NCBI RefSeq assembly: GCF_003013815.1
Contig: NZ_PRLH01000141.1
Coordinates: forward strand, 1-51,178
From: Cyanothece sp. BG0011
GTDB taxonomy: Bacteria; Cyanobacteriota; Cyanobacteriia; Cyanobacteriales; Microcystaceae
Reading direction: 5' to 3'
DNA: 51,178 bases
Shown here: piece by piece, positions 34,044-42,604 of the stretch
Layout of the letters: each line of letters begins with the position of its first letter
Numbering within the stretch: position 1 is the stretch's first letter
The notes under the pieces: generated by a model
What the model was told of the DNA's origin: nothing
What the model saw: only the letters and a program-made list of their open reading frames with translations
Database searches by the model: none
Program-made: the position numbers and the translations under genes

Positions 34044-36038
34044 ATGAAGGAAATTACTTATCTAGAAATTCCCAACCCCAACACCGATGAAGTTCGTCAC
34101 TGGTTACAACAGCATTGGACTCCTCTAACCGGCAAAAAGAAGATTACACCAGATGGGGTTCGTTTACAAGGAATTTCTCCTGTTGCCCCATCCTTGTCAC
34201 AAGAGACAGAATTATCGATCTTTGTCTGGTCCGTACAGCGAACCACCTATCTGAAAATTTTTCGTTGGGGACCTCAACCCTTTCCCTCACAAGCAAAGGT
34301 CTGTCTTCAGTTAGAAAATGAGATTAGAAAGGCATTTCCTCAACGATATCCTCAGTTACCAGAGTTAGATAGTTCTGCTTCCTCAATTTTTGAAGCCTTA
34401 GAACCTCATTACCCGAAAACAGTGCATTTTTTTCGGAAAATGCCCCAAGGAAACACGGATTTGCAACGGGTCTATTGGTGGGAAAAACGATGGCGAGAAG
34501 GGGTCAAAAATCCTCAACAACCCAAACAAGTTATTTTTCAACAAAATCAGCCCCCGACCCCTTCAACCACTACTTATGACCTAATTTATGTTGGCGGGGC
34601 TTTAGGGGTCATTCACGCTGCTGTCATGGCACAATTAGGCTATCGGGTTGTTCTAGTAGAACGGTTAGTGTTTGGACGGATGAACCGGGAATGGAATATT
34701 TCTCGATCTGAGTTTCAAAGTTTGATTGATTTGGGTTTATTTACAGTAGATGAATTTGAATCAATTATTGCCAAAGAATATATTGATGGATTTAATAAAT
34801 TTTTTGATGGTAATAATCCGCCGCATTTAAAAGCCGATGTGTTACACACGCCCAAGGTTTTAAATATTGCCATTGATACCACGAAATTTCTTAAACTCTG
34901 TGGCGATAAATTAAAACAAGCGGGGGGAGAAATCTGGGAAAGAACGGAATTTATTAAAGGGAATATTGACCCAGAAGGAGTAACCGTTAACTTAGTTAAT
35001 TTAGAAACAACAGAAACGAAAATAGTTCGAGGACGGTTATTAATTGATGCCATGGGGACGGCTTCCCCTATTGCTTGGCAATTAAATGGTCAGCGTACAT
35101 TTGATAGTGTTTGTCCTACGGTTGGGGCGATTGTTGAAGGGTTTGCCCCTGAAGTTTGGGATCATCAATATGGGGATGTTTTAAACTCTCATGGTGATAT
35201 TTCTCGGGGTAGACAATTGATTTGGGAATTGTTTCCAGGGGAAGGAGATGAATTAACGATTTATCTGTTTCATTATCATCAAGTTCATCCCGATAACCCC
35301 GGTTCTTTATTAGAAATGTATGAAGATTTCTTCAATATTTTGCCAGAATATCGTCGTTGTGATCCCGAACAATTGACGTGGAAAAAGCCAACCTTTGGTT
35401 ATATTCCTGGTCATTTTAGTGGGAGTAAAAGCGATCGCAAGGTGGCTTTTGATCGATTGTTAGCCATTGGAGATGCAGCCTCCTTACAATCTCCCTTAAT
35501 TTTTACAGGTTTTGGCTCCTTAGTCCGTAATTTAGACAAATTAACCTATCTATTAGATTTTTGTTTAAAACAGGATTTACTCAAGGCAGCGGATTTGAAC
35601 CAAATTCGGGCTTATCAAAGTAATGTGGCAGTGACTTGGTTATTTTCTAAAGGAATGATGGTTCCTACCGGTAAAACCTTACCGCCACAGCGTATTAATG
35701 CCATGTTAAACACTTTCTTTGGTTTATTAGCTGATTCTCCCCCAGAGGTAGCCGATACGTTTATTAAGGATAAGACAACCTGGTTGATGTTTACCCGCCT
35801 TGCTTTAAAAGCAGCCAGAAAAAATCCTGCTTTATTGCTGTGGATTTGGGAAATGGCCGGAAATAAAGACTTAATTCGTTGGTTGGGGTCTTATTTTGAC
35901 TTTACTGCTGATAGTTTGAAAAATCTCTTCTTTTCTTCCTGGTTTTCCCAAGCCTTGAAGCAACTGTCTGAGGGAACAAAACAACGATATCCTTCTCTGT
36001 GGTTGCGTTTATTGAGTTTTCAAAGGAATTTAACTTAA
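34044..36038 (+). CDS. CruA/CruP-like FAD-dependent oxidoreductase (lycopene cyclase family)
   Basis: 664 residues. A roughly 165-residue N-terminal region precedes the FAD-binding part, which opens with YDLIYVGGALGVIHAAVMAQLGYRVVLVER, a Rossmann motif with VGGALG in place of the usual GxGxxG. FGRMNREWNISR follows and is typical of the CruA/CruP group of lycopene cyclases and relatives. The second FAD block DRLLAIGDAASLQSPL is normal. Cyanobacteria of this type carry CruA (lycopene cyclase) and CruP (related, role in oxidative stress) together, and I cannot assign which this is. No carotenoid gene lies nearby. Confidence 0.8.
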   Translation: MKEITYLEIPNPNTDEVRHWLQQHWTPLTGKKKITPDGVRLQGISPVAPSLSQETELSIFVWSVQRTTYLKIFRWGPQPFPSQAKVCLQLENEIRKAFPQRYPQLPELDSSASSIFEALEPHYPKTVHFFRKMPQGNTDLQRVYWWEKRWREGVKNPQQPKQVIFQQNQPPTPSTTTYDLIYVGGALGVIHAAVMAQLGYRVVLVERLVFGRMNREWNISRSEFQSLIDLGLFTVDEFESIIAKEYIDGFNKFFDGNNPPHLKADVLHTPKVLNIAIDTTKFLKLCGDKLKQAGGEIWERTEFIKGNIDPEGVTVNLVNLETTETKIVRGRLLIDAMGTASPIAWQLNGQRTFDSVCPTVGAIVEGFAPEVWDHQYGDVLNSHGDISRGRQLIWELFPGEGDELTIYLFHYHQVHPDNPGSLLEMYEDFFNILPEYRRCDPEQLTWKKPTFGYIPGHFSGSKSDRKVAFDRLLAIGDAASLQSPLIFTGFGSLVRNLDKLTYLLDFCLKQDLLKAADLNQIRAYQSNVAVTWLFSKGMMVPTGKTLPPQRINAMLNTFFGLLADSPPEVADTFIKDKTTWLMFTRLALKAARKNPALLLWIWEMAGNKDLIRWLGSYFDFTADSLKNLFFSSWFSQALKQLSEGTKQRYPSLWLRLLSFQRNLT

Positions 36039-36079
36039 AGTGTCATAATATTTGCCTACACCCTACCCCCCATCTAAAC

Positions 36080-36383
36080 TCAGTAGATCGAAAACTTACT
36101 GGTAAAAGGCTGCTGGGGAGCAGGGGGAAGGGGAGCGCCGGAGAAAATTTTGACTTAAATCAAGCCTTAATAAAGCTAAATTCTTATTTTTTAAAGTTTT
36201 TTAGATCGAAACTAAATAATACTAAGTTTTAAATCACTTTACTCGGTGTTTTTGCTCTCCCCTGCTCCTTACTCGCGCGTTCCCAAGGCGAATTCGATAG
36301 ACTTCGTCCCTCTTCGAGTCCGCCGGGGTCGCTCGTCTCCCTTCTCCCTTGCAATCTAAACTAGGATCTTTGTGATCTACTGA
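36080..36383. repeat. MITE-like element, family 1, copy B
   Basis: The 349-bp gap between the flavoprotein and the MFS gene is almost filled by this element. Terminal arms tcagtagatc (36080-36089) and gatctactga (36374-36383) match perfectly. Inside, 36323-36342 is identical to 25121-25140 in copy A and flanking GC-rich parts are related. The right end touches the stop codon of the MFS gene, so it could supply its terminator. No reading frame of its own. Confidence 0.72.
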
Positions 36384-36387
36384 AACT

Positions 36388-37809
36388 TTAACGTGAGCTT
36401 AAATGGGGTTCATTCACCGATTCTAAGGAAACCCCTTTGGTTTCAATGCCGAAGAAATAGGTGATCACAGCCGCCAGCAGACAACACACAGCTAAAAGAA
36501 TCATCAGGGTTGAAACACCGATACTTTGTTTGAGAAGGGGAAGGGTAAAGGTCCCTAAAACCGCCCCAGATTTGGCGATCGCGGCTGCTAACCCGGCCCC
36601 ACTGGCACGCAGGGCAGTGGGAAACACTTCCCCAGAAATGAGAAAAGTGGTGGAATTGGGTCCCATATTCATCAACAGATTAAAAATAACAAATCCTGAG
36701 AAGATTAACAGCAGATTCGGGTTAGTGGTTTGAGTGGGATCACCGGCCACCGCTAAAATAGACAAACCGATGGCCATACCGATAAATCCCATGATTTGTA
36801 AGGAAATCCGTCCTAAACGGTCCACTAAGATAACGGCAAGGATAAAACCAAGGATTAAAAATAAATCCACCACCGCCGAACCGGTGGCCGACGCTAGTTC
36901 ACGGTTCAAAAAATTAGTTTCGTTGGAAAAGGCCAGGAAAGCGATAATACTGGGGGTAAACACTCCAATACCATAGGTGGCAATGTCTTGTAAGAACCAG
37001 GGAACGGAGGCAAAAACAGTATTGCGCCAGTATTTAGTAGAAAATAAGGCTCCGTAGTTTAAATCCGTATCTTGTGGTTCGGGTTCCGTTTCTGGGGTAA
37101 TCATGACTGGTTCATTCAACAGTTGTGAGGCGGCCTCGGAGGCTGCTTTGTAGTCTCCTTTAGCAATGTAATAACGGGGACTCTCCAGTAAAAATTGAAA
37201 CCTGAGAATAGCAACCAGAATGGCCAACCCTAAACCGACTCCTAACATCCAACGCCAAGCATACTGTACCGCCGGTAAAATAGAATCGGGATAAAGGTAT
37301 TCAAACAGGGCAATCACAATAATGCCAGTCATTGCCCCTAAAAAGGACCCAATGGCTTGAAAAGTAAACGCACCAATCACCATCCTTCCTCGCAAGCGAG
37401 AAGGCACATTTTCCGTAATATAGGCCACGCTGATGGGATAATCTGCCCCAATACCCACCCCAACGAGAAAACGAAAGAAAATTAACGATTCAGCATTCCA
37501 CGCTAAAGCGGTTCCGGCACTGGCTAAAATAAAAATGGCCAGATCGACGATTAACATCTTTTGACGACCAATTTTATCGGTAATGGGGCCGAGGGTTAAA
37601 GAACCCAATAAAGCTCCTGCGATCGCAGCCACTGCCACCGCCCCGGTTTCCACAGAGGTTAAGTGAAAATCTTGTTTGAGAAAGGGTAAGGCAATGCCGA
37701 TGACGAAAAAATCAAAGCCATCTAAGGCAATTAAACCGGCTGCTAATATCCACAGTAACCACATTTCTAAGGTTAAGGGAGAATTGTCTAGTTTTTCTTC
37801 AAAGGTCAT
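36388..37809 (-). CDS. MFS transporter, sugar/organic-anion type
   Basis: 473 residues with 12 predicted helices. Motif A between TM2 and TM3 reads GPITDKIGRQKM, and the LSLTS/LDGFDFFVIGIALP opening resembles the sugar-porter and aromatic-acid:H+ symporter branches. A matching half-motif is found after TM8 (VDRLGRISLQ). An acidic central loop (TPETEPEPQDTD) separates the halves. Substrate unknown. It stands alone; the gene upstream on this strand starts 28 bp away (37,838) but in a separate unit. Confidence 0.87.
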   Translation of the reverse strand: MTFEEKLDNSPLTLEMWLLWILAAGLIALDGFDFFVIGIALPFLKQDFHLTSVETGAVAVAAIAGALLGSLTLGPITDKIGRQKMLIVDLAIFILASAGTALAWNAESLIFFRFLVGVGIGADYPISVAYITENVPSRLRGRMVIGAFTFQAIGSFLGAMTGIIVIALFEYLYPDSILPAVQYAWRWMLGVGLGLAILVAILRFQFLLESPRYYIAKGDYKAASEAASQLLNEPVMITPETEPEPQDTDLNYGALFSTKYWRNTVFASVPWFLQDIATYGIGVFTPSIIAFLAFSNETNFLNRELASATGSAVVDLFLILGFILAVILVDRLGRISLQIMGFIGMAIGLSILAVAGDPTQTTNPNLLLIFSGFVIFNLLMNMGPNSTTFLISGEVFPTALRASGAGLAAAIAKSGAVLGTFTLPLLKQSIGVSTLMILLAVCCLLAAVITYFFGIETKGVSLESVNEPHLSSR

Positions 37810-37837
37810 TTTTATTTTTCAAAAGATTGAGGGTTTA

Positions 37838-38245
37838 TTATAATCTTAATAATTGAGCGATCGCAGGTAATAATTGATTACATTCTTGCACAAATTTTGT
37901 TGCTTTAGGTAAGTTGGATGTAATTCCTATTAAGGCATTTTTTGAGAGTTTAGCTAATTTTTTAAATTGACTATCCTCTGGTTTATTAGCTGATTGCGCT
38001 AAACTTTCAACGGCTTCTAATGCTTCAACTTTATGGACATCTTTGAGATTTTCTTCTGTTTCTATGGCTTTTTGTAGTTGACTTAATAGCTCTTTTATGG
38101 TTGCTTGTCCTTCTTTATAATTATCAGGAAGTTGTTGGATATGATTAGAAACTTGTTCGCTAATATCTCGTAAATTAACCGTAGATTGATTAGGGTGCAT
38201 GTCTTTTGTGTTAAGGGGTTGGCTATTGTCTGAACTATTATTCAT
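37838..38245 (-). CDS. Helical protein of unknown function
   Basis: 135 residues. A polar Asn/Ser-rich N-terminus is followed by amphipathic helices (HIQQLPDNYKEGQATIKELLSQLQKA, EALEAVESLAQSANKPED) and a C-terminal LPAIAQLLRL end. No membrane segment or catalytic motif. The C-terminal part is reminiscent of helical tails attached to pentapeptide-repeat proteins of cyanobacteria, but I see no repeat domain. About 114 bp separates it from the YqhA-like gene upstream. Confidence 0.6.
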   Translation of the reverse strand: MNNSSDNSQPLNTKDMHPNQSTVNLRDISEQVSNHIQQLPDNYKEGQATIKELLSQLQKAIETEENLKDVHKVEALEAVESLAQSANKPEDSQFKKLAKLSKNALIGITSNLPKATKFVQECNQLLPAIAQLLRL

Positions 38246-38359
38246 TAGTTTATTATCGATAATATTGTTTACATTCGGTTGATGGTTTAAAGCTAGTTTA
38301 ACAATTTTTGTAATCTATTTAGTTATTTCTTTATTCTTTTCTCAACGACGACTTAAAGA

Positions 38360-38887
38360 TTAGCTTTCTTTCTCAGTTAAAATTAAACGAATACTAAGAG
38401 CGATCGCAATGATTGAAATAGGAATCACTAAAACATTCCAAGTTAAAATTTTAATGGTTTCTGATTCTAAAATCCCCTTAATAAAAACCACCGTTAATAA
38501 GACAACTAATATCTCTAACAAAGTCTTTTTTAGGTTAGTAATACTATTAACACGCAACCAACTTGCATAATTAACTAAATCATCTTTAGCTCCCAGAAAT
38601 AAAGAATAAATTCCCCAAGCAAAATATAACAAAGCTAAAGCAACTAAAAAATCATCCAATGCTTCTAATAAATCAACAATTATAATAATACTTGATTCTA
38701 CTTGTCCTCTTGCCACTTCATTGCCTGTTGCCACTCTGATAAACACTTTGACGGTGTCTACTGTTCCTAACCCAAACATAAATATGGCACTAATAAGAGA
38801 AGAGGCGATGGCTAAAATACTACTAAAACGACTCCACTTGATTATTTTGAGGAGAAGATCGGTTTTTGGGGGTTCTGATGTTGACAT
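38360..38887 (-). CDS. YqhA family (UPF0114) inner-membrane protein
   Basis: 175 residues with four predicted helices (about 18-42, 72-95, 118-142, 150-170) and the conserved internal block LLEALDDFLVALALLYFAWGIYSLF. This matches UPF0114/YqhA, membrane proteins of unknown function. A cytosolic loop with GAKDDLVNYASWLRV follows the second helix, as in other members. The next gene upstream is the outer-membrane protein beyond a palindromic element. Confidence 0.85.
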   Translation of the reverse strand: MSTSEPPKTDLLLKIIKWSRFSSILAIASSLISAIFMFGLGTVDTVKVFIRVATGNEVARGQVESSIIIIVDLLEALDDFLVALALLYFAWGIYSLFLGAKDDLVNYASWLRVNSITNLKKTLLEILVVLLTVVFIKGILESETIKILTWNVLVIPISIIAIALSIRLILTEKES

Positions 38888-38941
38888 AGTTATGGGTTAA
38901 AAATTTTTGACGATCTCTGATATATCTTACATTAAACTCAT

Positions 38942-39085
38942 ATCTTGCACCTTCGATATCCTCCAACCCCCCTATACCCCCCTTTGAAAGGGGGGATAGT
39001 AATGGTGTTTTATTTTGATGGCTTATGATTCAAAATTGATTATATTTTCATCATTATTAAGTTTATTTGTAAGGCGTGCAAAAGT
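38942..39085. repeat. MITE-like element, family 2, copy A
   Basis: Bounded by atcttgcacctt (38942-38953) and the related inverted aaggcgtgcaaaagt (39071-39085), with an internal palindrome ccccccttt-g-aaagggggg at 38977-38995. A related element occurs at 47,223-47,477, in the opposite orientation, sharing the tcttgcacctt end and the C/G palindrome. No coding content. Confidence 0.7.
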
Positions 39086-39103
39086 AAAAGGATGATTCAG
39101 TGC

Positions 39104-41380
39104 CTAAAAATGAAAGGTTGCTGAAACAAAAGGTCCGTTTAGATTTTCTTCAAATCTAAAGTCATTATCATTGCCAGTTTTATAGTCGATCTCATAGAAA
39201 TGATAACCGAGTTGTAATGAAATTTGTTGATGAATCCACCAATCTAACCCAAACAATAAGTTCCAACTAATATCTGTTTCTCCTGCTAGTCCAAACCCCG
39301 AAGCATCACCTCTTAACCAAAAAGTAATGGGGTCTGAGATTTGGATACCGAATTTTCCTCCTAATAAGGGTTCAAACCAAGTCCGTCCTCGCTCAAACTT
39401 TCGTTGAACCGTACCCTGAATATTGATTAAAGAACTCGATAGCTCAAACCTATTAATTGTATCAATTTCAATACTAATATCATTGAGGCGAACCCCGACG
39501 ATGGGTTGAAACCAAATCAAAGGAAAATTGCGATTAGAAGGTTCTTTCGGCAATTCATGAGAAGGAAGATCCCCAATATGATAACTAAGGGCAAAATCAT
39601 AAATTCCTTGATCAAATTGTAAACTTGCTCCGATGGTTGCTTCAAGTTGTTGAGGTTGTTGATTTTCTAGAAAGTCTTGAATTTGGTTAACTGCTTGAAT
39701 TTCTCGATCTAATAATACTTTTGCTTGCTCAAGTTGATTATCGAGATTTTGCAAAGTTTCACTATCTTGTTGCGAGCGCAGTTCTTTAACTCGTTGACTA
39801 ACACGCTCTAAATTATCTCTGGTTTGTATTAATTTTTGTTCAATTTGATTAACATCGGTAAGTCTATTTAACTCTTTAATTTGGTTATTTAAGTCTTGTA
39901 AATCGTCAATAATAGGTAAATCTTGAACCCTCAAAGAAATAATGTTTTCTAATGATTCAATATCATTAATTCCCAGTTCTCTCACCAGGTCAATTTGTGA
40001 TTCAATGGCCTTTAAATCTTCAATTTTAACTAAAAGTTCCTCTAATTTTTGCTCATCTGTAATCACTCTATCATCTAGTAACGTTTTCACTTCTTCTAGC
40101 TTAGATTCAAGGTTTTGTAAAGCTACGCTGTCTTCCCTATTTCGTAATTCTGTGACTCTTGTACTAAGGTTGTCTAAATTATTTCTAGTTTGTCTTAATG
40201 CTTGTCCTACTTGTTCAATACTACTAAATTCATTTTCTAATTGATTTAAGTTTTGAAAATCAAGGTCAAGAAACTCTTGAAATTGTTCAGTATTGATATT
40301 ATTAATAAAGTTTATTCTTAAATCTTCTATAGTTGCAATTTGTGATTCGAGGTTTTGTAAATTTTCTACTTTTGTTTCTAATACTTCTATAGTTTGACGA
40401 CCTGTAATTACTTTATCTTCAAATTCTTGGAATCTAATTTGTAATTCCTGAAGTTTTTGGGTATCTTCCGAAACAACAACTTTTAAATCTTGAACTTGAC
40501 GTTCCAAATTTTGAAAAGGTTGAGCATCTCTTACTTGTTGAATATTATTAGCGACTTGAATTTCTTGATCAATGACATTAACCACTTCTTGTAGTCTAGT
40601 ATTAATTCCCCTATTTAATAGAAAGTTTAAAACATTAATAGGATTAGGATTTCTCGAACGAGATATTTGCAGATTACCAATATCTTGTAAACTAGCAAAA
40701 TAACCATCAATAATAAATCCCCAACGACCGTTCCAACCTTCAAAACGACCGCTTGCAGTTGCTCTTAATGTATCTAATAATTCCCCTAAACTTAAATGAT
40801 AACTAACCGTTTCTCCCCTCGCTGAAACCGTTCCATAGGTATTAACGGGAATGGTTGCATAAGGTTGTAATTTAAAATGCCATCGGTTATCTTCAACGGT
40901 TTGAGTTGTTTCTATAACAGGTAAATCTTGTGACAACTTAGGTGAAGTTTCTGGAAGATTTAAAGAAGAATCAGAGTTGTTATCTGAGAATATTTTTAAG
41001 GGTTTAGGATTTGAAATTTCTATCAAATCTGCGGCACAATTACTGGTCGCTTTTATTTCCTTTTCCTTCTCTTTAGTAGATGATATATTAGGCGTAACAG
41101 TGTTAGTTAAAGGCGTAAATGTAAGACAAGAAGATGTTGTCTCAACTTGGTTAGAATTAACTGTATTTTCTAAAATAGTAAAACTATCTTTTTCAACTTC
41201 GGTAGCTAAATGTCGCTCTTCTATAACGAATAAAGTTGATGGTTCATCTAAAATGTCTTGGTCGGTTTTAGTTATTACTGGGTTGGCTTGTACATTTGCG
41301 GAAAACAAATAACAACTAACTAAAATAGTCCCCTGTATTATAGCTTTTAAATAAGCAAGTTTTAAAATTTTGTGTAACAT
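39104..41380 (-). CDS. Outer-membrane beta-barrel protein with long coiled-coil insertion
   Basis: 758 residues. Signal peptide (about 1-32, ending NVQANP). A Ser/Thr-rich linker (to about 155) precedes beta strands RWHFKLQPYATIPVNTYGT and YHLSLGELLDTLRATASGRFEG. Residues about 270-590 are coiled coil, with a repeat of about 120 residues: LRQTRNNLDNLSTRV and LIQTRDNLERVSQRV lie 122 residues apart. The end (about 600-758) returns to amphipathic strands and stops in FVSATFHF, an aromatic C-terminal residue typical of BAM-inserted proteins. Probably an outer-membrane barrel carrying a rod into the periplasm or outward. Family not recognised. No porin-type SLH domain is seen. Confidence 0.75.
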   Translation of the reverse strand: MLHKILKLAYLKAIIQGTILVSCYLFSANVQANPVITKTDQDILDEPSTLFVIEERHLATEVEKDSFTILENTVNSNQVETTSSCLTFTPLTNTVTPNISSTKEKEKEIKATSNCAADLIEISNPKPLKIFSDNNSDSSLNLPETSPKLSQDLPVIETTQTVEDNRWHFKLQPYATIPVNTYGTVSARGETVSYHLSLGELLDTLRATASGRFEGWNGRWGFIIDGYFASLQDIGNLQISRSRNPNPINVLNFLLNRGINTRLQEVVNVIDQEIQVANNIQQVRDAQPFQNLERQVQDLKVVVSEDTQKLQELQIRFQEFEDKVITGRQTIEVLETKVENLQNLESQIATIEDLRINFINNINTEQFQEFLDLDFQNLNQLENEFSSIEQVGQALRQTRNNLDNLSTRVTELRNREDSVALQNLESKLEEVKTLLDDRVITDEQKLEELLVKIEDLKAIESQIDLVRELGINDIESLENIISLRVQDLPIIDDLQDLNNQIKELNRLTDVNQIEQKLIQTRDNLERVSQRVKELRSQQDSETLQNLDNQLEQAKVLLDREIQAVNQIQDFLENQQPQQLEATIGASLQFDQGIYDFALSYHIGDLPSHELPKEPSNRNFPLIWFQPIVGVRLNDISIEIDTINRFELSSSLINIQGTVQRKFERGRTWFEPLLGGKFGIQISDPITFWLRGDASGFGLAGETDISWNLLFGLDWWIHQQISLQLGYHFYEIDYKTGNDNDFRFEENLNGPFVSATFHF

Positions 41381-41720
41381 AGTTTGTCGGAGAAAGTTAA
41401 AGTTATTTTTAAAAAAAGACCAGAAAACAGGATTTTTAAAACAGACAATAGATTTGCGTATTAGTCAGTTTTTAGATAATTTCTTATTAATTTTTAACTT
41501 ATTATCCGCACTCTATAGAAGTTACTCGTTCCCGTTCTCTATCTTACCTAACTTTTTTCCAACTTAAGTGAAATTAAGTCAGTATTCTTACTGTTTTTAT
41601 CGACTATTATCAGCTTGAATCATGGATTGAAGTTGACTTTTCACGTCTTCAACGTAATTTTCGTGGGTAGCAACACCATAATTATTACTAAGAACGCAGG
41701 CTTTAATTGCTGCTTGTACA
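41381..41720. other. Intergenic region with a short minus-strand remnant
   Basis: 340 bp, AT-rich. On the minus strand a 47-codon open stretch without a start (about 41597-41739; contains VQAAIKACVLSNNYGVATHE) reads like the tail of a lost gene. No other coding signal or repeat seen. It holds the promoters of the divergent genes 39,104-41,380 and 41,721. Confidence 0.4.
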
Positions 41721-42047
41721 ATGTCTGAGGAAAGTCCTCGTTATCTCAGCATTTTGTATAAAACCTTTATTTATACTGTAGCCGTTTTGATACTGGGAAT
41801 AATTGAACATTTGCTTCATGCTTATCATCAAACTAAATCCCTTATTCCTGCTTTTAAAAGTTTTATCGGTTCAGAAAATATCTATCAAGTTTTAGCCGTC
41901 ACATTGTGCATATTAATTGTTTTTTTAATACACAATATTTTTAAAGAACTTGAGATTTATTTAGGAAAAGAAAATGTTCACCAATTTTTCTTTGCTCTCC
42001 CTGAGTCTAGAATCAAAAATCCCACGATTCCTAGTAAAAAATCTTAA
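41721..42047 (+). CDS. Small two-helix membrane protein, unknown
   Basis: 108 residues with two hydrophobic segments (about 15-32 and 55-75) separated by a short loop with His-rich elements (HLLHAYHQTKS), and a polar C-terminal tail ending PTIPSKKS. No family recognised. The frame is clean; the start follows an open stretch without good Shine-Dalgarno. It precedes the DUF202 remnant by 72 bp on the same strand, so the two small membrane proteins could share a transcript. Confidence 0.6.
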   Translation: MSEESPRYLSILYKTFIYTVAVLILGIIEHLLHAYHQTKSLIPAFKSFIGSENIYQVLAVTLCILIVFLIHNIFKELEIYLGKENVHQFFFALPESRIKNPTIPSKKS

Positions 42048-42119
42048 ATGAGGTTAAATTTGCGGACAATTATGGCCCGACAGTAGGTAAAACAGCAAAA
42101 AGATTCTGTGATTTCTAAG

Positions 42120-42546
42120 ATGAATCAATCTCCTATCAACTCAGAAAACCCTAAACCGCTTAATAATAATGACTTAGCCGCAGATCGGACTGAATTGGCT
42201 AAATACCGTAGCCGTGCTGCCGCAGATCGTACCCTAATGGCTTGGATACGTACTTCCCTCTCCTTAATTGGCTTTGGTTTTGGCATTCCCACCATTGTTA
42301 AAGCGATTGAAAGTACCCATTTACGTCCTCATATTAATCCTATTCGATTCTCGGTGATTGTGGGATTAGCCTTTATTAGCATAGGAATGCTTGGGATGGG
42401 GTTAGGGTTAAGAATTACTCAAACAAATTGAAAGCGATCGCTATACTTACCAAGGTTTTCACAGTGCGGAAATTGTGGGAATTGCTTTGTTAATGATTGG
42501 TTTAGTCAGTTTTATCGGAGTTGTTGTTAAATCCCTCGATTTTTAA
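42120..42546 (+). pseudogene. DUF202 (YidH-type) membrane protein, one-base frameshift
   Basis: From ATG 42120 the reading frame gives TELAKYRSRAAADRTLMAWIRTSLSLIGFGFGI, the DUF202 signature, with two membrane helices, then hits TGA at 42429. The remaining third continues in the next frame with YTYQGFHSAEIVGIALLMIGLVSFIGVVVKSLDF to TAA at 42546. Deleting one A near 42413-42414 restores about 141 residues reading LRLLKQIESDRYTYQG, the expected length for a DUF202 protein. So one inserted base separates the third helix; inactivation or sequence error. Confidence 0.82.
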
Positions 42547-42604
42547 CCTGATTTGCTCCTCATTAACAGCCAATTTTTCTTTTTAATCAAAAACATAAGG
42601 TTTT

